In this document: positions 8,801-16,449 of the stretch, piece after piece
Layout of the letters: each line of letters opens with the position of its first letter
Numbering within the stretch: the first letter of the stretch is position 1
NCBI GenBank assembly: GCA_036646055.1
Contig: JAVXMY010000009.1
Location: forward strand, 1-29,357
From: JAVWMQ01 sp036646055
GTDB lineage: Bacteria > Bacillota > Clostridia > Peptostreptococcales > Anaerovoracaceae
DNA length: 29,357 nucleotides
Direction of reading: 5' to 3'
Notes under the pieces: model-generated
Seen by the model: only the letters and a program-made list of their open reading frames with translations
What the model was told of the DNA's origin: nothing
Database searches by the model: none
Position numbers and translations under genes: made by a program

Positions 8801-10150
8801 TCATTTTAATTTAGAATAATTATTTATATAGTTGTCCCTCATAAGCAAACAATCCTTTTTACTAATAGGCTTACCTGTTTTAGAAGTTCTACTTGCCAAA
8901 TAAGACAAGCAGTTTTTATTAACAATAGCAAATATAGCCTCAAGATCTGCCAAAGAATTACTTTGGCACAAAATACCCTTAAGGGAATCCGTACTAATTT
9001 CCATACCGACAATTTGAGCAAAATCATCAATGTAAGGCTTAAGTCTAGGTTCCAAACTAGAAACCTTCATTGCAAGGCTAGTATTATCCCAAACAAAATA
9101 TCTACCATCATTATCAATACCAACATCAGCAGAAGGCAGCTTATGGATAACCTGTTCAGTAATTCCCCTGTTAATTAATACTTGTCTTGCAACAAGTTCT
9201 AACTCCTTAGCTGCAGCAAAAGCCTCTTCAAAACTCTTACCAAAACAAATAACCCCATGATTTTTTAAAATTATAGCGTTGCCCTTAACTTTTTTTAATT
9301 CTTTAGCAACATTTTTCGCAAGCCTATCACTTCCTGGAAGTCCATAATCTGCAAAGAGAATGTTTTGCCCAAGGCCCATAAGTTTTGACTTAATCTTAAT
9401 CTGTGAAAGTCCAAGTAAAGACAATGCTGATCCATAATCCTGATGAGTATGAATAATAAAGTTCACATCTTTAAACCTATTATATATTTCCCTATGAATC
9501 TTATATTCACTAGATGGCTTTCCCTGGTCATATACATAATTGTCCTTGATTCTCATCTTGACCATATCACCTTGTTCAAGAGTAGTATAATCTCTACCGC
9601 TTGGTGTAATATAATAATTATTCTCGTCAATTCTCTGACTAATATTGCCCCAAGTTCTCACAATAAGTTTTTCTTCAACAAGCTTATGTCCTGCCCTTAT
9701 AATGTTTGAAATCAAAGGATCTTCATCTCTATGGCTTAGAATTTCTATTGCCATTTTATATCCATCAAAGCCGTAACCTACAATCTGCCTTATACAAGCA
9801 TCCTTTACAAATGAAACCTTCCTGAAATCTTCTCTTTTAGAGATATCTGTCAAGTGGACCTCAACAGTTTTAATATTTACAGCAGAAATAGCATCAGCTA
9901 TGGCAACACTAGTATGAGTATAGGCTGCCGGATTAATAATAATACCATCGTAAGCACCTAAAGCACTTTGAATTTTATCAACAATAGCCCCCTCGTAATT
10001 AGACTGAAAGGGATCTATTTCAACATTATAATCCAGTGCCCACTTATTTAAGCAACTTAAAAGATCTTCGTAAGTCTGATTGCCATAAACTTCAGGCTGA
10101 CGAATGCCCAACATATTAATATTAGGCCCATTTATAACAAGAATCTTCAT
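8801..10150 (-). CDS. Type II 3-dehydroquinate dehydratase fused to a class II aldolase
   Basis: 449 residues, two enzymes in one chain. Residues 1-142 are a type II dehydroquinase (AroQ), which dehydrates 3-dehydroquinate to 3-dehydroshikimate. Visible are NGPNINMLG, R17, Y22, INPAAYTHTS with N73 and H79, and VEVHLTDISKRE. Residues about 145-335 are a class II aldolase/adducin domain with TWGNIS, TPSGRDY, the likely catalytic E215 and zinc ligands H234, H236 and H298 (HTHQDY, KNHG). All metal ligands are present, so it is probably active. The last 110 residues are unassigned. AroQ is normally a free protein of about 145 residues, so the fusion is odd. It is the last gene of the shikimate operon, 3 nt after aroEK, with AGAGGT before the ATG. 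The aldolase substrate is unknown. Confidence 0.88.
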   Translation of the reverse strand: MKILVINGPNINMLGIRQPEVYGNQTYEDLLSCLNKWALDYNVEIDPFQSNYEGAIVDKIQSALGAYDGIIINPAAYTHTSVAIADAISAVNIKTVEVHLTDISKREDFRKVSFVKDACIRQIVGYGFDGYKMAIEILSHRDEDPLISNIIRAGHKLVEEKLIVRTWGNISQRIDENNYYITPSGRDYTTLEQGDMVKMRIKDNYVYDQGKPSSEYKIHREIYNRFKDVNFIIHTHQDYGSALSLLGLSQIKIKSKLMGLGQNILFADYGLPGSDRLAKNVAKELKKVKGNAIILKNHGVICFGKSFEEAFAAAKELELVARQVLINRGITEQVIHKLPSADVGIDNDGRYFVWDNTSLAMKVSSLEPRLKPYIDDFAQIVGMEISTDSLKGILCQSNSLADLEAIFAIVNKNCLSYLASRTSKTGKPISKKDCLLMRDNYINNYSKLK

Positions 10151-10153
10151 AAG

Positions 10154-11599
10154 CTACCTCTCTTCCTGATTATAAAAAGCTTTATCACTCCACTTTTCAT
10201 AACTATCTTTTCTTTCTAAATAAATATTCTCCACAGATTTGTTTAGTGACAAAGGACGATTCCTTGTATCTAAAAATGATAAATCTCTTTTAATATACAA
10301 AAGTTCCCCATTCTGTTTCAAAATATCGTAATTGCTTTCCACAGTAACCACTCCGCCACCAGTAGCAATAATAAATCCATGCTTTTTACAAATATCCTTT
10401 AAAACTTCCGACTCAATAGCTCTAAAGGATTCCTCACCTTCATCTTCAAAAATCTCGGAAATTGATTTACCCGTTCTCAAAACTATTTCATCATCAATAT
10501 CAACAAAAGGTCTATTTGTCCTCTCCGCCATACGGCGTCCAACAGTTGATTTACCTGATCCTGGCATACCAATCAGTATAGTATTTATTTTTTTCTCATA
10601 GATCTTACTGTAGGCCTCTTTAATACGGCCTTCATCAATTGGTTCTTCACAAAAAAGCTTCGCTGCCCTCATCGCCTGTGCTACTAACATATATAGTCCA
10701 TTGGAATTAGGTATATTCTTCTTCGTTGCGTCAAGTATAAGTTTAGTCTTAATAGGATTATATATTAAATCAAAGACTCCCGAGCATTTTTCAAAGTTGT
10801 CTAGATCTATTAAAGACTCTAGATTGTTTGGATACATTCCAACTGGAGTAGTATTAATAATAATCTCACTATCAAAATGATTGCTTAAGTTATGATAATT
10901 ATTTTCACCTGTCCTTGACACTACAATTATTTCTTTAGCCTTAAGCTTTTTTAGAGCATAACAAACTGTAGCTGAAGATCCACCACTACCTAATACTAAG
11001 CATTTTTTGTCTTTAGGATTAATTTTTGCATAAGCTAGACCTTGAATAAATCCATAGTAATCAGTATTGTAACCTGAAATACTACCATCCTTACCTTTTA
11101 CTATTGTGTTTACCGCTCCTATTTCCCTTGCCTCTTCACTAATAAAATTACAATATTCCATAATTGTTTTTTTATAAGGTACCGTTACGTTATAACCTTT
11201 GGATCTATCTTTTAATAAAAAGTCTTTGATTTCCTCTTCCTTTAATTCAAACAAACTATATGTATACAAACCTAATCCCTGATGAATTTCTTTAGAAAAA
11301 CTGTGACCTAATTTCTCACCAATAAGACCAAAAGTATCTGAAATTTCACTTTGATAGTCTCTACTTAATTGAAATATTTTATTATAAAGTTCTTTTAAAT
11401 ATTTTTTAAAACTAATATTTGATGCTAAATTAGTTATACATTCTATTTTTTCTTCTTCTCTTTTTTTATCTAAAATAGGTAAACCTTTTTGACTTTTGTA
11501 TTCTCCTATTTCCTTTGAAATCTCCATACGTTTTTGAAATAACTTAACCATTTCAACATCAATATTATCTATTTCTTTTCTTAAATCATTTAAGTCCAT
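10154..11599 (-). CDS. Chorismate mutase - shikimate dehydrogenase - shikimate kinase fusion
   Basis: 481 residues, three enzymes. Residues 1-85 are an AroH/PheA-type helical chorismate mutase (DLRKEIDNID, LFQKRM, KREEEK). Residues 86 to about 335 are AroE: GHSFSKEIH, NVTVPYKK with the catalytic Lys, GAVNTI, GYNTD, the nucleotide loop VLGSGGSSA, and NTTPVGMYP. From about 340 to the end is AroK: Walker A GMPGSGKST, DIDDEI, ATGGGVV and NRPLS. It would catalyse dehydroshikimate to shikimate to shikimate-3-phosphate, plus chorismate to prephenate. I chose the ATG at 11599: GGAG lies 9 nt upstream and the aroC stop ends just before it. The longer frame begins with GTG at 11614, inside aroC. The pieces read as intact, with no sign of a broken frame. 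Confidence 0.9.
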   Translation of the reverse strand: MDLNDLRKEIDNIDVEMVKLFQKRMEISKEIGEYKSQKGLPILDKKREEEKIECITNLASNISFKKYLKELYNKIFQLSRDYQSEISDTFGLIGEKLGHSFSKEIHQGLGLYTYSLFELKEEEIKDFLLKDRSKGYNVTVPYKKTIMEYCNFISEEAREIGAVNTIVKGKDGSISGYNTDYYGFIQGLAYAKINPKDKKCLVLGSGGSSATVCYALKKLKAKEIIVVSRTGENNYHNLSNHFDSEIIINTTPVGMYPNNLESLIDLDNFEKCSGVFDLIYNPIKTKLILDATKKNIPNSNGLYMLVAQAMRAAKLFCEEPIDEGRIKEAYSKIYEKKINTILIGMPGSGKSTVGRRMAERTNRPFVDIDDEIVLRTGKSISEIFEDEGEESFRAIESEVLKDICKKHGFIIATGGGVVTVESNYDILKQNGELLYIKRDLSFLDTRNRPLSLNKSVENIYLERKDSYEKWSDKAFYNQEER

Positions 11600-11600
11600 T

Positions 11601-12590
11601 TTATTCATCTCCACAAATTAAATCATAAAGGGCTATAGCAGTTGCTCCTTCAATACATGGAAGAGCTCTATATACAATAGACGGGTCATGTCTTCCCTCT
11701 ATTTTTAATTTAATTTCATCTTTATTATAATTAACTGTATCCTGAAGTTTACCAATTGACGGTGTTGGCTTAATTGCAACATTAAAAACAATATCCATTC
11801 CAGAAGAAATTCCTCCTAAGATTCCTCCATGATTATTAGTTTTAGTCTTTATTATATCCTTATCTACAATAAACTCATCATTGTTCTCAGATCCAAACAT
11901 TCTTGATCCTTTAAATCCACTTCCAAATTCAATGCCCTTAATCCCTGGTATTGCAAATATAGCCTTACTAATTTGTCCTTCTAGTCCATTAAACATTGGT
12001 TCTCCAACTCCAACAGGCATACCCTTTACAGTACATCTAACGACCCCACCAACTGAGTCACCATTAGCCTTTGCTTCCTTAATTGTATTCAAAAAATCAG
12101 ATGTCTTCCCTCCTATTTCTAAGATTTCTGTAGTAATCTCAATATTTTTTTCTTCCAAAAGTCCTATGCAAATTCCACCAGCAATACATAGAGGTGCTGT
12201 AAGCCTTCCAGAAAAATGGCCTCCACCTCTATAATCTTCAAAACCCTTATACTTAATATGAGCTACAAAATCTGCATGACCTGGCCTTGGGGAATTTTTA
12301 ATGTTTTCATAATCTTTTTCTATCTTATTTTCATTGGGTATAATCCCACTAATAGGGGCTCCACAAGTAATGCCTCCAATTATTCCAGACAAAAATTCAA
12401 TCTTATCTTTTTCAACTCGAGGTGTTGTATGAGGCCCTTGACCTGGAGCACGCCTTTTCATAAATTTATTTAATTTCTCTAAATCAATTTTTTTACCTGC
12501 CGGTATTCCATCAATAACTACACCCATACCTTCAGAATGTGACTGCCCAAAAATTGATATTTTAATATTTTCTCCGAAAAAAGATGACAT
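11601..12590 (-). CDS. aroC: Chorismate synthase
   Basis: 329 residues, converting 5-enolpyruvylshikimate-3-phosphate to chorismate with reduced FMN. The family landmarks are present: GQSHSEGMG near the start, KRRAPGQGPHTTPR, RPGHADF, RGGGHFSGR in the centre and EGRHDPSIVYRA near the end. It is shorter than many bacterial enzymes (about 350-390) because several loops are short, not because an end is missing. GGGAG precedes the ATG. It starts 14 nt after aroA, and its stop lies 1 nt before the start of the next fusion gene, so translational coupling is likely. Confidence 0.95.
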   Translation of the reverse strand: MSSFFGENIKISIFGQSHSEGMGVVIDGIPAGKKIDLEKLNKFMKRRAPGQGPHTTPRVEKDKIEFLSGIIGGITCGAPISGIIPNENKIEKDYENIKNSPRPGHADFVAHIKYKGFEDYRGGGHFSGRLTAPLCIAGGICIGLLEEKNIEITTEILEIGGKTSDFLNTIKEAKANGDSVGGVVRCTVKGMPVGVGEPMFNGLEGQISKAIFAIPGIKGIEFGSGFKGSRMFGSENNDEFIVDKDIIKTKTNNHGGILGGISSGMDIVFNVAIKPTPSIGKLQDTVNYNKDEIKLKIEGRHDPSIVYRALPCIEGATAIALYDLICGDE

Positions 12591-12604
12591 ACGATTTTCT
12601 CCCT

Positions 12605-13783
12605 TTATTTTTCCACAAAATTATTACATCCTAGTTTATCTTTTAATATATCATAAAAGCCTATGTATGACTTGTTTATCCCTTTAGAACCTTGAATAAT
12701 AACAGGATCCCTAGTAATTAAACTTGCCAAAGCCAAAATCATTGCAAGTCTATGATCATTCTTACATGAAATACTTCCTCCATATAGTTTAGCTACCCCT
12801 TCAATATATATATTATTATCATCAAATGTTGCTTTACCACCAAGGGCATTTATTATTTCACAAGTTCCTGCTAATCTATTACTCTCCTTATATTTTAGCC
12901 GTTTACAATTTGTTATTGTTGTTTTACCTTTAGCTACTGCTGCTAATAAACCAATAACCGGGATTAAATCCGGAATGTTTCGTCCATCGACTAAAACTCC
13001 TCTAAGGAATTTTTTTCCTACAAATACTTCTGATTCTCCTACTATAACCTCTAGTCCCATATTCTCAAATATGTTTAAGATTTTTTTATCTCCCTGTTTG
13101 GAGTTAAGATCTAAGCCTTTTACTTTGATGCCATCTTTTAGTAATCCTCCTAAGGCTAACATGTATCCGCCGTTTGACCAATCCCCTTCAACTTCATACT
13201 CTTTGGGGCAAATATATTTTTGATTGCCTCTTATCTGATACCCTAATGGAATTCTTTCAACAATAATGCCAAAAGTCTTAAGAACATCTATTGTCATTTC
13301 AACATAGTTAATTGATTCTAATGGAGTTTTAAGTTTAATAATACTGTCACCTTTCAAAAGTGGAAGTGCAAATAATAGGCCTGATATATATTGGGATGAA
13401 ATATTTCCACTTATATTATAAGTTCCCGGTACAAGCTGACCTGATACTGTTATTTCCCTTGAGTTTGTCCTATTAATTTTGATGGTTTTTTCTTCTAATA
13501 ATTTATAAAACTCTTCCATTGGTCTGTTGCCTAAATTACCTCTTAAAATGAATTTTGCTTCTTTGCCTAATGCACATACAACGGGAAGTAAAAATCTAAA
13601 TGTGGAACCGCTTTCATTACAGTCCAAAACACCATCTTCCATAGTTGTTAAACAAGAAATGGTTGCGCAAATATCTTCTGAAAACAATTGACACTTAATG
13701 TTTGTATGCTTTCCCCCAAGATGATTACATATTAAAGCCCTGTGAGCTTGTGATTTAGACGGTATTATGTTTATAGTTTCTAT
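12605..13783 (-). CDS. aroA: EPSP synthase, apparently starting at an ATA codon
   Basis: 392 residues if started at ATA 13783-13781. It joins shikimate-3-phosphate and PEP. Reading the frame upstream of the first usual start (TTG at 13687) gives INIIPSKSQAHRALIC, the substrate-binding PSKSxxHR motif, so the gene must begin earlier. Downstream are LDCNESGSTFRF, LRGNLGNRPMEE, KYKESNRLAG, NDHRLAM and a C-terminal KGINKSYIGFYD. Between the TGA at 13808 and PSKS there is no in-frame ATG, GTG or TTG. AAGGAGG at 13798-13792 sits exactly 8 nt before the ATA, the same spacing as at brnQ. The N-terminus is about 10-25 residues shorter than the common form. A sequence error or a different initiation route remains possible. 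It follows the GTPase-NYN gene in the same frame, separated by one TGA. Confidence 0.85.
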   Translation of the reverse strand: METINIIPSKSQAHRALICNHLGGKHTNIKCQLFSEDICATISCLTTMEDGVLDCNESGSTFRFLLPVVCALGKEAKFILRGNLGNRPMEEFYKLLEEKTIKINRTNSREITVSGQLVPGTYNISGNISSQYISGLLFALPLLKGDSIIKLKTPLESINYVEMTIDVLKTFGIIVERIPLGYQIRGNQKYICPKEYEVEGDWSNGGYMLALGGLLKDGIKVKGLDLNSKQGDKKILNIFENMGLEVIVGESEVFVGKKFLRGVLVDGRNIPDLIPVIGLLAAVAKGKTTITNCKRLKYKESNRLAGTCEIINALGGKATFDDNNIYIEGVAKLYGGSISCKNDHRLAMILALASLITRDPVIIQGSKGINKSYIGFYDILKDKLGCNNFVEK

Positions 13784-13791
13784 AGCAGGTT

Positions 13792-13798
13792 CCTCCTT
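13792..13798 (-). promoter_or_regulatory. Ribosome binding site that places the aroA start at ATA
   Basis: A perfect AAGGAGG lies 8 nt upstream of ATA 13783 and 18 nt after the stop of the preceding gene. The only ATG nearby (13808-13806) overlaps that stop and is followed at once by TAG, so it cannot start aroA. Confidence 0.7.
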
Positions 13799-13807
13799 AC
13801 TTCTACA

Positions 13808-16375
13808 TCAAACCAAAAGTTCTCTTATTTTTTCTTCTACACTCTTTACTTCCTCTTCAAATTCTGAAGATGATATCTTTAGTGCTCCATGTCCTGTAAT
13901 TATTAATTGCTCTAAAGCATCTGATGTTACTACTCTAACATTAGTACTATTATCCATCTGATAAGTAACTTTTTCGATATAAACGTCTGCTGTTTCACAT
14001 GACTTAGTATAAACAACAAAAATATTATGAATTTTTTCCACTTTTCCTGGGTTATCTTTAACCTTATATGCATCAAAAACAATAATCACAGTAGTGTCCT
14101 TCACGCCTGCATAATTACACATTATGTCAGCTAGCCTGTCTCTAGCACCTCCAAAAGAAACTTTCGAAAGTTCTTTAAGTTCCTTCCATTGATGAATCAA
14201 ATTATAACCATCAATTAAAAGATAGCTTTTACCTACATTTAATCTTTTTCGTGATTTATTTGGATTTGACATATACTCTTCTGATGCAATTAGCTTTTGA
14301 TCCAACTCGGGTTGTCTTTTAACCTTACCATAAGTTCTTTCGAATATGGCCATTAGTTCAGCATCTTCCATCAAAGTGCTACCAAAAGACATTATATTCT
14401 CATTTAGCCTAGCTTCTTTTTCAGCTTTGTTTTCAAGGTAACTTGGTCCATGCATATAATCAAAAACATCATACCATTTAACATTAAACCCAGCCCCATT
14501 GCTACAAAAAACAGAATCTCCAATATTATTAGGGTCATTTTCCCCATCATAACCTATTGCCTCAATAACCTCTTTTTGATTTACACAGGGCCTATACCCA
14601 AAACTTGCTAAAAAAATCCGACCCTTGCCATGAGAGTAATTATTAATTTCCATTTGGTAATTTTTAAATCCAACAACAGGACCTTTCCCTAATATTTCCA
14701 CAATATCTTCAGTACTAGTTGGTATCTCAAAGTTACCATTATATTTCTTTATATCAGACATAACTCTACCAAGATGATCCCTTGGAACAGTAATTTTAAA
14801 TTTATACCAAGGTTCAAGAAGTATACTTTCACTTTGAAGAAGGCCTTGTCTTATTGCTCTATAAGTTGCTTCTCTAAAATCTCCACCCATAGTATGTTTC
14901 TTGTGTGCCCTACCATCTACCAAGGTAATCTTCACGTCTGTAAGTTGACTCCCTGTCAAAACTCCCCTATGAGTTCTTTCGCCAATATGACTCAAAATTA
15001 AATTTTGCCAATTTCTATCTAAGTCTTCATCCCTACAATTGTTCTTAATAACAATGCCACTGCCAAGCGGTCCTGGTTCAATTACAAGATGAACCTCAGC
15101 GTAATGCTTCAGAGGCTCAAAATGTCCAACACCTTCTACTATGTTTGCAACAGTTTCCTTATATACAATACTTTCATAATTAAAATCAATACTTGCACCA
15201 AACCTGTTTTTCACAGTATTTTTTAATATTTCAAGCTGGATTTGTCCCATAAGTCTTACATTAATTTTAAGTCCCTCAGAATCCCAAAGAACATAAAGCT
15301 TAGGATCCTCCTCTTCAATAATTTTCAAAAATTTAAGAACATCATTAACATTATGGTTTGACAAAATATCCACCCCATAGGAAAGGACTGGCTCTATTTG
15401 CGGTTTTAACCCCGGTTTCTCTATTCCAAACACATCTGTCGCATTGCCTTGATTAATTCCTGTCAAAGCGCAAATCTGCCCAGCCTGAGCTACATCCACC
15501 CCCTGGTATTTATCCCCAGAATAAATTCTAATCTGATTAACCTTATCCGACCAAGATTCCTCATTTGATCTAACACCAGAAATCACACCCTTAACCTTAA
15601 GGGTACCACTAGTAATCTTAACAAAACAAAGCCTATTTCCCTGCTCGTCTCTTGACACCTTATAAATAATCCCTCCAAGACTATCAGAACTATCATTAAC
15701 CAAGGTATATTCATCTAACCCTTGAAGAAACTCCCTAATTCCAATAGACTTAAGACCACTGCCAAAATAAACAGGAAAAACTTGCCTGTCCTTAATAAGT
15801 TGGGCAATAATTTCTTGATCTATATGACCATAGGACAAAAACCGCCCAATGGCTTCTTCATGGCACATAGCGATTTCTTCGTCTCTGTCAGCTTTTTTTC
15901 TATTTTCACTAAAATCTATAAAGTTATCTTTTAGTTCTTTATTTATATTATCTAAAATATCTTCCTTGCTTTTGTAAGACATATCCATTTTGTTTACAAA
16001 AATAAAAGTAGGTATATTGTTGTCTTTAAGTAATTTCCAAAGTATTTCCGTATGACTTTGAACACCTTCGCTGCCACTAATTACTAAAATACCATAGTCA
16101 AGAACACTTAATGTGCGCTCCATCTCTGAAGAAAAATCTACATGTCCTGGAGTATCCAAAAGAGAAACTGTTTTCTCACCAATATTAAATTTAGCTACCT
16201 TACTAAAAACAGTGATTCCACGTTCTCTCTCTATTTGATTTGTATCTAAAAAGGCATCTTTATGATCAACCCTGCCAAGGCTCTTAATAGCTCCCGTCTC
16301 ATAAAGCATAGCTTCTGTAACGGTAGTCTTACCAGAGTCTACATGGGCCAATATGCCAATTACTATATTATCCAT
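13808..16375 (-). CDS. TetM/EF-G-like ribosomal GTPase fused to a YacP/Rae1-type NYN nuclease
   Basis: 855 residues. The first 640 or so follow ribosome-protection GTPases: G1 AHVDSGKTT (10-18), ERGIT (51-55), DTPGH (74-78), NKMD (128-131), then EF-G-like domains. Tet(M)-type proteins carry an SPV-containing tip loop in domain IV. Here the same place reads HKKHTMGGDF, so classical tetracycline resistance is doubtful. After a charged linker, residues about 716-855 match the B. subtilis YacP/Rae1 endoribonuclease as I remember it: LLIDGYNLIHQW, VIIVFDAYKV, ETADVYIEK and VTSDALEQ. The acidic residues near 722, 768, 794/797 and 819 would bind metal. Rae1 cuts mRNA in the ribosomal A site, so the fusion suggests a GTPase that delivers a nuclease to stalled ribosomes (inference). 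GAGG precedes the ATG. It heads the shikimate operon. Confidence 0.9.
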   Translation of the reverse strand: MDNIVIGILAHVDSGKTTVTEAMLYETGAIKSLGRVDHKDAFLDTNQIERERGITVFSKVAKFNIGEKTVSLLDTPGHVDFSSEMERTLSVLDYGILVISGSEGVQSHTEILWKLLKDNNIPTFIFVNKMDMSYKSKEDILDNINKELKDNFIDFSENRKKADRDEEIAMCHEEAIGRFLSYGHIDQEIIAQLIKDRQVFPVYFGSGLKSIGIREFLQGLDEYTLVNDSSDSLGGIIYKVSRDEQGNRLCFVKITSGTLKVKGVISGVRSNEESWSDKVNQIRIYSGDKYQGVDVAQAGQICALTGINQGNATDVFGIEKPGLKPQIEPVLSYGVDILSNHNVNDVLKFLKIIEEEDPKLYVLWDSEGLKINVRLMGQIQLEILKNTVKNRFGASIDFNYESIVYKETVANIVEGVGHFEPLKHYAEVHLVIEPGPLGSGIVIKNNCRDEDLDRNWQNLILSHIGERTHRGVLTGSQLTDVKITLVDGRAHKKHTMGGDFREATYRAIRQGLLQSESILLEPWYKFKITVPRDHLGRVMSDIKKYNGNFEIPTSTEDIVEILGKGPVVGFKNYQMEINNYSHGKGRIFLASFGYRPCVNQKEVIEAIGYDGENDPNNIGDSVFCSNGAGFNVKWYDVFDYMHGPSYLENKAEKEARLNENIMSFGSTLMEDAELMAIFERTYGKVKRQPELDQKLIASEEYMSNPNKSRKRLNVGKSYLLIDGYNLIHQWKELKELSKVSFGGARDRLADIMCNYAGVKDTTVIIVFDAYKVKDNPGKVEKIHNIFVVYTKSCETADVYIEKVTYQMDNSTNVRVVTSDALEQLIITGHGALKISSSEFEEEVKSVEEKIRELLV

Positions 16376-16391
16376 TTTATGTCCTCTAAAA

Positions 16392-16435
16392 AAAATACTT
16401 TCTTATAGTATAGATTATACCACAGAAAGTATTTT
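16392..16435 (-). terminator. Terminator between the HPt gene and the GTPase-NYN gene
   Basis: A perfect 12-bp stem, AAAATACTTTCT with AGAAAGTATTTT, encloses a 20-nt loop. On the minus strand it is followed by TTTT, so it would end the murA-rbr-fbp-HPt transcript. The loop contains the -10 of the next promoter. RNA started there lacks the 5' arm and escapes termination. Confidence 0.75.
16414..16422 (-). promoter_or_regulatory. Extended -10 promoter of the GTPase-NYN/shikimate operon
   Basis: TGGTATAAT on the minus strand (-10 at 16414-16419) lies inside the loop of the preceding terminator, about 40 nt before the ATG at 16375. No good -35 is seen (TTAAAT at a 17-nt spacing), so the extended -10 probably carries the promoter. 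Confidence 0.6.
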
Positions 16436-16449
16436 GATTTAATTTTTTA

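Noticed and set aside
10154..11599. Fusion as a product of a sequencing frameshift or missed stop
   Set aside because: All three enzyme domains are complete with normal motifs, and no internal ribosome binding site plus start is obvious at the domain joins.
11881..12234. 117-residue plus-strand ORF opposite aroC
   Set aside because: It is antisense to conserved aroC sequence, with Pro/Ser-rich low-information translation and no start signal.
12605..13687. aroA starting at TTG 13687 (360 residues)
   Set aside because: This start removes the PSKSxxHR motif that lies directly upstream in the same frame, and no ribosome binding site precedes it.
13808..16375. Canonical Tet(M)-type tetracycline resistance gene
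   Set aside because: The domain IV loop has HKKHTMGGDF in place of the SPV-containing loop, and the protein carries an extra NYN domain. The gene sits in a chromosomal biosynthetic operon with no mobile element.
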